The notes beneath the pieces were generated by a model. The model did no database searches. It was not told where the DNA came from and worked only from the letters and a program-made list of their open reading frames with translations. From Kiritimatiellia bacterium (GTDB taxonomy: Bacteria > Verrucomicrobiota > Kiritimatiellia > RFP12 > UBA1067), in the NCBI GenBank assembly GCA_900771305.1, contig CAAGNL010000260.1, positions 1-22,717 on the forward strand: DNA of 22,717 bases, given 5' to 3'. Below, piece after piece: positions 16,293-22,717 of this stretch. Numbering within the stretch: the stretch's first letter is position 1; the number at the start of each line of letters is the position of its first letter. The translations under genes were made by a program, and so were the position numbers.

Positions 16293-19200
16293 TCACTTGA
16301 ACCGCAGGCGATAGGCGAACGACTTGGCATCAACCTTCACCACAACCTTTGAACCGTCCTGCCGCCAAACAGGTGAGGCCGCGCCCTCCTGGGGCTCGAC
16401 GGATTCGACATCGGCAACGGTCACACCCGCCGCGCCAAACTCCGCTAGATCAATCTCCGCCGCGAAGGCGTCCGCATCAGGCAGCGGCGTGATCGTCCAC
16501 GCCCCCTTCTTCGGATGCGCCAAACGGAACGAACCATCCGTCTTCACGCCGTCGAAGTCCACGGAGACGCCCGCGCGGTTCACGCCCAGCACACAATCGC
16601 GCGCCGCACGTTCGTCGACTCCGCCCTCCGCCTTCCAGGCGACATCCTCCACGCGGCCACCCTCGTTCTTCACGACAATCTCGCCGGCGCAGACGCGCTG
16701 GCCGCCGTCGTTCCGGTCCCCTCCGATCATCAACCGTCCTCCGCCCTTCGGCCGCCACGCGCCGTAGCGCACCGCGTATGTGCCCGAGGCCAAGCCAGCC
16801 GGCACGCACACGTCGATCGGAACCTCATAGCGGCCCGGCGTCTCGAACATCTGCTTCGTAAGCCCCATCCCGCTCTGGAAGACAATGCCCTCACGCTCCT
16901 TCCCAGGATCGCAGACGTGGACAAACGGATGGTATCCCTGCAGCGGCCGCATCGTCTCCCAGGAGACGACGATACGCAGGTGGGTCGGCGAGACGCGCTC
17001 TGCCCGCAGAATCCGCGAGATGGCCCCGAAGGCCCTCCCGCACACAGGCTTGCGGGCATCGTAGAAGTCGACCTCCGCCGTCTTCGAGTAGCCACACCGC
17101 ACACCGTTTCTCTCCACCACGCCGCTCTCGGTGCCACACGTCTTCGCATAGTAGCCGTAGGACGGCAGAACCACGCCATTGGGGAGCCTCCACACCGCGT
17201 TCGTCTGGCGGTTGACCCACACCTCGCCGCCATCCGAGAAGGACGCGTGCTGACAGTGGATGTTCGGACCGTACTCGAGGTCGAGCATCTCCGCCCTGCC
17301 AAGTTCGGCGCAGGCGTCGTGCTGCATCCAGTAGGTCTTCACGGCCCGCGTGGAGAACGGTCCGTCGCACATCGGATTGCGACCGCCAATAATGCCATTG
17401 GAGAGATAGTCGTCCGAGGCGTAGCCATGAAGTTCGGAATCCCCCCCCTTGTGCCACCCCTCCTCCTGGTAGCGTCCGCCAAGGCCTCCCGCGAAGAGCA
17501 CATAGTAGCCATGCGTCACGATGTCGTGCCACGGCGTCCGCTCCGCGTCCGCGAAATTCCCCGCGCCGACGACCTTGGCCGCGCCGAAGTGGTCGCTCTG
17601 CCCGGCATCCGCGCAGCCGACAAGATGGTCCTGCCCGGCCTCGCTCACGCAGACCGTGTCTTCGCGTCCAAACCCCTGGCGGTACAGATCAAAGCCCTTC
17701 GCCCAGCTCGCGGACGTCTCCATCTTCGAGTGGAAGCGTCCCGTGCGGTCGAGATAGTCGAACGGGCCGTGCGCCGTCAGCACATCGATGAAGACGGCGT
17801 CGGGGTCATAGCCGGCCTTCAGCAGCTTCGCGTTGCGGAGGCACCACGGATGGAACGCATGCGGCGCCCAGCGGTAGGACTGCGCGTGGCGCCCGGGATT
17901 GAACCACGCCTTCTGCGGCGTGCCGTCGAGATTGAACACGACGAGATCATAGGAGTAGTTCTCCGCGTCCGGATAGATGTCCGTGTAGTTGTCGTGCGGA
18001 CAGAACAGAATCCCCGCACGGCGGCAGGCTTCGCGCATGTCGCCGAACGCCTTCGCGTCGCCTCGGGGCGGATAGATCTCCGGCAGTCGATAGTCGTAAC
18101 CCCAGCACTGCCAGTCGTGCTTTACGAAGATGGAGTCGACGAGCCCGTACCTCGCCGCCAGGTCGAGGTCCTGCGCTGCCTTCGCGTAGTCGCCGCCCCA
18201 CTGGTCGAGGCACATGCGCGCGCCAAGTCGGTCGTGTCCGGGACTCTTATGGTATCCCGCGACGGCACGGAACCGACGCGCAGCCTCAAAGGATCCTTTC
18301 GACGACGGCACGAACGTGAACGTCGCGTCGTGGTGGGCGCACAGCGCGAAGTGGCCGTTCTCGCCATCGCAGAAGAGGTAGTCCGGCGGCACGTCCACAG
18401 CCTGCACGACCGAGAGCCCATTCGCATAGTCCGCGCCGACGTGGCGCGTGGACAGGCCAAAGCCACTGGCGTGGAGAGTGAACTTCCTCGGCCCCTCGAT
18501 GACGTTGCCGAAACCAGCGTAGACGCGGAACGGCTTCTCGGCGGCAGGGCCAATGCCGAGTTTTGAAATACGCGGGAAGCCGCGCGAATCACGCGTCGCG
18601 CCGGGAATCGACCACTTGACGCGCAGGGTGCCCCTCTCCTCGTACACCTCGGCCTTCGGTTCCGGCGCGGCGCCGCCGTTCGCCGTCTCGACGTTCGCGG
18701 TGAATCCGCGGAACGCGACAACCTTCTCGCCGTCGGTGAACGCCAGCACACCGTCGATCAGGCCCCGCGCACCAGGCGCCACCGCCGCGCCGTAGCGGCG
18801 ATCGCCCGCGTCCAGGCGCCAGCGTCCCTTCGCGGCATCGGTTCCGGAGGCCAGCGCGGACCTGGCCGACGCGGCCGCCAACGCCTCGCGCGCCTTCCAG
18901 TCCGCCTCCGTCGACGGCTGATGCTGCGTGCCGATGATCAACTTCACGTCGCCCCAGCCGCCACCGTCGCAGCAGGTGTTCATTCTGGGTCCGGGACCCG
19001 TCCAGAGCCGCAGCGTGATCTTCTTCCCCGCCCACGGAGAGAGATCGGCTGCCATGTCCTGCCACGTCAGGATCTTCTTGACAATCTGAGCGCCGACGAT
19101 CTGCGGATCCTTGCCGTCCTCGAGCACGAGCACCTTGTACTCGACGCCGTCAGACGGTGGTTGGTCGCCGTTGTCGACCAGGAAATTCGAGCAGCAGAAT

Positions 19201-19940
19201 GCGATCGGCGCTTCGGCGGGAAGTGTGAGCGGGAAATCACTCCAGAGAAACCCGGCACCCTTCTTGTAGGGGGGGTGCGAGTGGAAACCACGCTTCGAGA
19301 CGCCGCCGACGTGGTTGACGCCCCTGGTCATGCCGCCGCCCCATTCGCGGGCGTCGCCAGTCTCGGGCAGTTCGACGACCTTCCCCTTCACTTCAACAAA
19401 GGTTTTCCGAATGAAATTGCCGTCGAGATTGAATTCGCCCTTGCCTAACGTCGGTGGCTCGGACTTCAGGACGGCCCGCGGCGCATTTGGATTGGCGTAC
19501 TTGAAAACGGCGATTGGATGCGGAGCCTCACCGACCTTTACGCCAGCCGGCGTGAACCGCGCATGAACGGGATAGAGCGCGTCAAGGGCGCTCGGCTTCG
19601 CCGTGCCGGTGAACATGAGATCCTTTTTCTCTTTGGGCCCGAGCGTGATCTCGCCCTGCCCGCCGGCGACAGTCCAGTCATCGTTCATCCAGACCTCGAG
19701 CCTGCCCGTGACGGAATTCTCCGTCCTGTTCTCGAGCATCACGGGGAACGCCCGTGGCGCTCCAGCCTTCACCTCAGTCACGCCGAGCGGCCAGGCATAG
19801 GGATTCTTGTTCGTCCGCTCCGTCTTCTGCGGGAATGAACCGATCTCGACCTTGACACCCGCACGCTCCTCGACCGGCGGCAGATAAGCATTCGCCGCGA
19901 GGAGAAAAGACAAGAAGCTGGCCAGAAGTAGATTTTTCAT
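16293..19940 (-). CDS. Large secreted glycosidase-like protein (TIM-barrel type)
   Basis: Exported protein of 1215 aa. A signal peptide (MKNLLLASFLSFLLAANA) is followed by an Ig/CARDB-like beta region (residues ~35-140), a jelly-roll-like part, then a central alpha/beta barrel at about 580-900 with FVKHDWQCWGYDY (~608) and FIDVLTAHGPFDYLDRTGR (D719, in the position of a glycosidase nucleophile), SEAGQDH as a possible acid/base segment, and C-terminal beta domains. The arrangement resembles large clan-D-like or GH101/GH129/DUF5696-type hydrolases, but I cannot assign a family. The ATG at 19940 is chosen because it starts the signal peptide and lies six bases after a TATAAT; there is no Shine-Dalgarno. 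First gene of the exported block. Substrate probably a complex glycan. Confidence 0.75.
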   Translation of the reverse strand: MKNLLLASFLSFLLAANAYLPPVEERAGVKVEIGSFPQKTERTNKNPYAWPLGVTEVKAGAPRAFPVMLENRTENSVTGRLEVWMNDDWTVAGGQGEITLGPKEKKDLMFTGTAKPSALDALYPVHARFTPAGVKVGEAPHPIAVFKYANPNAPRAVLKSEPPTLGKGEFNLDGNFIRKTFVEVKGKVVELPETGDAREWGGGMTRGVNHVGGVSKRGFHSHPPYKKGAGFLWSDFPLTLPAEAPIAFCCSNFLVDNGDQPPSDGVEYKVLVLEDGKDPQIVGAQIVKKILTWQDMAADLSPWAGKKITLRLWTGPGPRMNTCCDGGGWGDVKLIIGTQHQPSTEADWKAREALAAASARSALASGTDAAKGRWRLDAGDRRYGAAVAPGARGLIDGVLAFTDGEKVVAFRGFTANVETANGGAAPEPKAEVYEERGTLRVKWSIPGATRDSRGFPRISKLGIGPAAEKPFRVYAGFGNVIEGPRKFTLHASGFGLSTRHVGADYANGLSVVQAVDVPPDYLFCDGENGHFALCAHHDATFTFVPSSKGSFEAARRFRAVAGYHKSPGHDRLGARMCLDQWGGDYAKAAQDLDLAARYGLVDSIFVKHDWQCWGYDYRLPEIYPPRGDAKAFGDMREACRRAGILFCPHDNYTDIYPDAENYSYDLVVFNLDGTPQKAWFNPGRHAQSYRWAPHAFHPWCLRNAKLLKAGYDPDAVFIDVLTAHGPFDYLDRTGRFHSKMETSASWAKGFDLYRQGFGREDTVCVSEAGQDHLVGCADAGQSDHFGAAKVVGAGNFADAERTPWHDIVTHGYYVLFAGGLGGRYQEEGWHKGGDSELHGYASDDYLSNGIIGGRNPMCDGPFSTRAVKTYWMQHDACAELGRAEMLDLEYGPNIHCQHASFSDGGEVWVNRQTNAVWRLPNGVVLPSYGYYAKTCGTESGVVERNGVRCGYSKTAEVDFYDARKPVCGRAFGAISRILRAERVSPTHLRIVVSWETMRPLQGYHPFVHVCDPGKEREGIVFQSGMGLTKQMFETPGRYEVPIDVCVPAGLASGTYAVRYGAWRPKGGGRLMIGGDRNDGGQRVCAGEIVVKNEGGRVEDVAWKAEGGVDERAARDCVLGVNRAGVSVDFDGVKTDGSFRLAHPKKGAWTITPLPDADAFAAEIDLAEFGAAGVTVADVESVEPQEGAASPVWRQDGSKVVVKVDAKSFAYRLRFK

Positions 19941-19946
19941 GCGGGC

Positions 19947-19976
19947 ATTATAGCACGGGAGGACTCGGAAACGCAA
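19947..19976 (-). promoter_or_regulatory. Strong extended -10 promoter for the exported block
   Basis: TTGCGT (19971-19976), an 18-bp spacer and a perfect TATAAT (19947-19952) preceded by TGC. The start point should fall at or beside the ATG at 19940, predicting a leaderless mRNA. The -35 begins right after the tex terminator stem. Confidence 0.7.
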
Positions 19977-20005
19977 GAACGCACCCCGCGAGACGGGGTG
20001 CGTTC
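19977..20005 (-). terminator. Terminator after tex
   Basis: Perfect 12-bp stem GAACGCACCCCG / CGGGGTGCGTTC with a 5-base loop, 19 bp after the tex stop. The following minus-strand sequence is TTGCGTTT, a weak T-tract. Confidence 0.75.
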
Positions 20006-20023
20006 TCTCCGTGGCGCCCCCCA

Positions 20024-22285
20024 TTAGAGGTTGGCGAACGGGTTGCAGCTGAAGCCGCTCGAGAAGGAGCGTCCGCCATGGTCGCCGCCCACGCGCTTCG
20101 GACCGCTCGAATAGCCGCCGCCTCGGTTGCCGCCGGAGCCACCACCACCACGCGAACCACCTCCGTAGCCACCACCCTGTCCGGCCGCGGGACGCGGCTG
20201 CGTGCGGGCGGAGAGGGAGATGCGCTGGCGCGCCTTGTCGACACCGATCACCTTGACCTTGATCTTGTCGCCCACCTTCACGACCTCGTTCGGGTCGCGG
20301 ATAAAGCGGTCGGCGAGCTCGGAGACGTGGACGAGGCCGTCCTGGTGGACGCCGATGTCGACGAACGCGCCGAATGCGGCCACGTTGGTGACGACGCCCT
20401 CGAGGGTCATGCCTTCCTGCACGTCGTCGATCGTTGTGACGTCGTCGCGGAACGCCGGTTTCTCGAAGACCGCGCGCGGATCGCGCCCTGGCTTCTTCAG
20501 CTCGGCCACGATGTCCTTCAGCGTGGGCTCGCCCACGTCGTTCGTGATGTAGCGGCGCACGTCGATCTTGTCCGCCAGCAGGGAGTTGCCCACGAGGTCG
20601 CCCACCTTCACGCCCAGGTCCGTCGCCATCGTCTCAACGAGGGCGTAGCGTTCGGGGTGGACCGCCGAGGCGTCGAGTGGATTCTCCGCACCGCGGATGC
20701 GCAGGAAGCCCGCGCACTGTTCAAAGGCCTTCGCTCCCAGTCCGGAGACCTTGAGCAGGTCCTTGCGGCTGCGGAACGCGCCGTTTTCGTTGCGCCACGC
20801 GACGATGCGCTTGGCGAGCGCCGGTCCTACGCCGGAGACGCGCGTGAGGAGCGGGGCGGACGCGGTATTGAGCTCCACGCCCACCTTGTTCACGCAGCTC
20901 ACCACCACCTCGTCCAGCTTCGCGTCCAGCAGCGGCTGGTGCACGTCATGCTGATACTGGCCCACGCCGATCGCCTTGGGTTCGATCTTCACCAGCTCGG
21001 CCAGCGGGTCCTGGAGGCGACGGCCAATGGAGATTGCGCCGCGCACCGTGAGGTCGAGATCCGGGAACTCGTCGCGGGCGATTTCGCTCGCGGAGTAGAC
21101 GGAGGCACCGCTCTCGCTCACGCTCACCACCATCACGTCCTTCGCGCCGATGAGCTTGAGCACGTCGCGCACAAAGGCCTCGGTTTCGCGGCCCGCCGTG
21201 CCGTTGCCCACCGCCACGGCCTCGGGGTGGAAATGGTCGACGATCTTCGCGATCGTCTCCTGGGCCTCGGCCGTGCGCTGCATCGGATAGATAACCGTGT
21301 TCACGAGGAACTTGCCCGTCGAGTCCAACATCGCGACCTTGCAGCCCGTGCGGATGCCAGGGTCGATCGCGAGGACCTTCTTCTCCCCGAGCGGCGCCGC
21401 CAGCAGAAGGTGGCGCAGGTTCTCGGCGAAGACCTCCACGGCGGCGCGGTCGGCCTCGAGCTTCTTCTCGACGTTCACGTCGATTTCACAGCTCGGCGCG
21501 AGCAGGCGCTTGTAGGCGTCCTCGGCGGCGAGATGGAGATTCTCGTCTCCACGGGCGTCGATGATTTCTTCGATGCGGTCCACGAGCGGGGCCTTGTCGA
21601 CCACGAGACGTACCCACAGGACGCCCTCCTTCTGTCCGCGGCGGATGGCGAGGAAGCGGTGGCTCGGAATCTCGGCGATCGACTCCTGGAAATCGTAGTA
21701 CTGCTCGAACTTCGTGGGCTCGGTCGGCTTCGGCGTCACAACCTCGCTCTTGACGACGGCCTTCTTCGCGAAGGCGTCGCGCACAAGGCCACGAACGTCC
21801 GCGATATCGGCGATGCGCTCGGCGATGATGTCGCGCGCACCCTGGAGATCCTCGGCGGAGCCGTCGTAGGACTCGTGGTTCCAGATCTTGTCCGCGAGAG
21901 GCTCGAGCCCCTTCTCCTTCGCGATCATCGCACGGGTACGGCGTTTCGGCTTGAAGGGCTGGTAGAGGTCCTCGAGGGCGTTCTTCTGCATGCACGCCTC
22001 AATCTTCGCGCGAAGGTCGTCCGTGAGCTTGCCCTGGTCCTCGATGGACTTGAGAATCGTCGCCCGGCGATCCTCGAGTTCGGCGTAGTAGCTCAACCGC
22101 TCCTGGATCTTGGAGATCTGGACCTCGTCGAGGTTGCCATGCACCTCCTTGCGGTAGCGGGCGATGAACGGAATCGTGTTACCTTCACCCAGAAGCTTCG
22201 CGACGGCGGCGATCTGCCCGCCGGAAATCCCCAATTCGGCAGAGAGGCGCGGCAGCACCTTCTGCTCATTCATCTCATTCGTCAT
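20024..22285 (-). CDS. tex: Tex-family RNA-binding transcription accessory protein with Gly/Arg-rich tail
   Basis: Cytoplasmic nucleic-acid-binding protein, 753 aa (family usually 720-780). Order: Tex N-terminal helical region with NTIPFIARYRKEVHG (~35-50), YqgF/RuvX-like nuclease-fold domain (KKVLAIDPGIRTGCKVAMLD, ~300-320), helix-hairpin-helix region (RVSGVGPALAKRIV and KVSGLGAKAFEQ, ~480-530), and an S1 domain (GMTLEGVVTNVAAFGAFVDIG, ~615-690). The last ~60 residues are rich in Gly, Arg and Ser with RGG-like steps, an addition not found in E. coli YhgF. The ATG at 22285 lacks a clear ribosome site; MNEQ four codons later is an alternative. It stands alone between the tRNA terminator and its own terminator. 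Confidence 0.95.
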   Translation of the reverse strand: MTNEMNEQKVLPRLSAELGISGGQIAAVAKLLGEGNTIPFIARYRKEVHGNLDEVQISKIQERLSYYAELEDRRATILKSIEDQGKLTDDLRAKIEACMQKNALEDLYQPFKPKRRTRAMIAKEKGLEPLADKIWNHESYDGSAEDLQGARDIIAERIADIADVRGLVRDAFAKKAVVKSEVVTPKPTEPTKFEQYYDFQESIAEIPSHRFLAIRRGQKEGVLWVRLVVDKAPLVDRIEEIIDARGDENLHLAAEDAYKRLLAPSCEIDVNVEKKLEADRAAVEVFAENLRHLLLAAPLGEKKVLAIDPGIRTGCKVAMLDSTGKFLVNTVIYPMQRTAEAQETIAKIVDHFHPEAVAVGNGTAGRETEAFVRDVLKLIGAKDVMVVSVSESGASVYSASEIARDEFPDLDLTVRGAISIGRRLQDPLAELVKIEPKAIGVGQYQHDVHQPLLDAKLDEVVVSCVNKVGVELNTASAPLLTRVSGVGPALAKRIVAWRNENGAFRSRKDLLKVSGLGAKAFEQCAGFLRIRGAENPLDASAVHPERYALVETMATDLGVKVGDLVGNSLLADKIDVRRYITNDVGEPTLKDIVAELKKPGRDPRAVFEKPAFRDDVTTIDDVQEGMTLEGVVTNVAAFGAFVDIGVHQDGLVHVSELADRFIRDPNEVVKVGDKIKVKVIGVDKARQRISLSARTQPRPAAGQGGGYGGGSRGGGGSGGNRGGGYSSGPKRVGGDHGGRSFSSGFSCNPFANL

Positions 22286-22363
22286 GTCGTTCTGTTACTC
22301 TACTGTTCAGTTTCAAATCCTCGGTCCGTCCAATCACATTCATCGTTCTGGTCGGACGCGGAT

Positions 22364-22393
22364 ATTCTACCATTTCTGGGGGCGGCATGACTA
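22364..22393 (-). promoter_or_regulatory. Candidate promoter for tex
   Basis: TAGTCA (22388-22393) and TAGAAT (22364-22369), 18 bp apart, with TGG directly before the -10 hexamer. This predicts a 5' leader of about 70 nt in which I recognise no riboswitch or clear ribosome site. Confidence 0.45.
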
Positions 22394-22399
22394 GATGCG

Positions 22400-22432
22400 G
22401 ATAAAACGAAAACCCCGACTGACGTCGGGGTT
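22400..22432 (-). terminator. Rho-independent terminator of the tRNA operon
   Basis: Minus-strand stem AACCCCGAC / GTCGGGGTT (arms 22424-22432 and 22411-22419) with a 4-base loop, followed by TTCGTTTTAT. It starts six bases after the tRNA-Tyr CCA end. Confidence 0.9.
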
Positions 22433-22438
22433 CGCGAA

Positions 22439-22524
22439 TGGTTGTGGGAGGTGGATTCGAACCACCGAAGGCGTAAACCAGCAGATTTACAGTCTGCCCT
22501 CGTTGACCGCTTGAGTATCCCACA
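22439..22524 (-). tRNA. tRNA-Tyr (GTA)
   Basis: Acceptor arms TGTGGGA and TCCCACA pair fully, followed by discriminator A and an encoded CCA. The anticodon stem GCAGA/TCTGC holds the loop CTGTAAA with anticodon GTA. There is a long variable arm (class II), and the T arm is GGTGG-TTCGAAT-CCACC. 86 nt. Confidence 0.97.
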
Positions 22525-22528
22525 ATAG

Positions 22529-22613
22529 TGGTGCTCGGGGCGGGACTCGAACCCGCAAGGATCTCTCCACATGCACCTCAAGCATGCGTGTCTGCCAATT
22601 TCACCACCCGAGC
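22529..22613 (-). tRNA. tRNA-Leu (GAG)
   Basis: Acceptor GCTCGGG pairs with CCCGAGC, followed by discriminator A and an encoded CCA. The anticodon stem CATGC/GCATG holds the loop TTGAGGT with anticodon GAG. Class II variable arm; T arm GCGGG-TTCGAGT-CCCGC. 85 nt, four bases upstream of tRNA-Tyr, so the two are cotranscribed. Confidence 0.97.
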
Positions 22614-22632
22614 AGGCGTGAAAACGGTGAGT

Positions 22633-22661
22633 AGTGTATCAAACACCGCGCCGGCGCGCAA
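22633..22661 (-). promoter_or_regulatory. Promoter of the tRNA-Leu/tRNA-Tyr operon
   Basis: TTGCGC (22656-22661), a 17-bp spacer and TACACT (22633-22638) preceded by TGA. The start should lie 12-15 bp before the tRNA-Leu 5' end. Confidence 0.7.
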
Positions 22662-22669
22662 GGGGGAAA

Positions 22670-22686
22670 ATCTAAAAATTCTAGAT
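22670..22686. promoter_or_regulatory. AT-rich palindrome upstream of the tRNA promoter
   Basis: ATCTA and TAGAT arms flank a 7-base A/T centre; seven of eight pairs match. It lies eight bases upstream of the -35, where an UP element or regulator site would be. Beyond it (22687-22717) I see nothing. Confidence 0.35.
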
Positions 22687-22717
22687 CGCCCATGGAGTTT
22701 TCATTTGGCTGACTGCT

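Noticed and set aside
16515..18566. 683-codon open frame antisense to the glycosidase-like gene
   Set aside because: Same reason: biased composition and no recognisable fold, while the sense frame has a signal peptide and barrel motifs.
20078..22390. Very long open frame (770 codons) antisense to tex
   Set aside because: It mirrors the codon pattern of tex in GC-rich DNA; its translation is His/Arg/Asp/Leu-rich with no domain, and tex itself is certain.

Overview
The window is a GC-rich bacterial chromosome segment with thirteen protein genes, two tRNA genes and almost no non-coding space. I infer a member of the PVC superphylum (Verrucomicrobiota, Kiritimatiellota or Lentisphaerota type). 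The grounds are twin-arginine-exported Gfo/Idh and DapA-family proteins, a hydrazine-synthase-alpha-like protein with two CxxCH haem motifs, large secreted glycosidase-like proteins and a glycine/arginine-rich tail on Tex. No 16S gene or other marker is present to confirm this.

Layout. (1) 19-3407, plus strand: alanine racemase, a MalG-type sugar ABC permease with a very large insertion, and a NudC-like Nudix hydrolase. (2) 3408-7066, minus strand: TetR regulator, gpsA, and an MFS transporter fused to a lysophospholipid acyltransferase; this looks like a phospholipid operon, and its last stop codon abuts the Nudix stop codon. (3) 7084-7185: a purine-rich repeat and inverted repeat. (4) 7183-10757, minus strand: neurotransmitter:sodium-symporter-type transporter, RNase PH, and a secreted right-handed beta-helix (GH28-like) protein. 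(5) 10760-19976, minus strand: a block of four genes whose products all carry, or originally carried, export signals. They are a 1215-residue glycosidase-like protein, a Tat lipoprotein of the DapA family, a di-haem HZS-alpha/WD40-like protein, and a Tat-exported Gfo/Idh oxidoreductase with its own promoter and terminator. (6) 19977-22393, minus strand: tex. (7) 22400-22717, minus strand: tRNA-Leu(GAG) and tRNA-Tyr(GTA), with promoter and terminator.

Main points of interest. The di-haem gene has an intact ribosome site, start codon and signal peptide, followed by an in-frame TAG exactly where the signal peptide would be cleaved. The exported protein can be made only by readthrough, or the gene has recently died (or the base is an assembly error). 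An identical 20-bp, 8-bp-period repeat sits inside both the racemase and the permease genes, in two different reading frames, which points to a DNA-level insertion element tolerated inside genes. Six of seven promoter candidates share an extended -10 (TGn before the hexamer), and two lie so close to the ATG that leaderless mRNAs are predicted. The exported block may form an envelope pathway: a hydrolase releases a sugar, an aldolase-type enzyme and a Gfo/Idh enzyme act on it, and a cytochrome takes electrons. That pathway is inference only.
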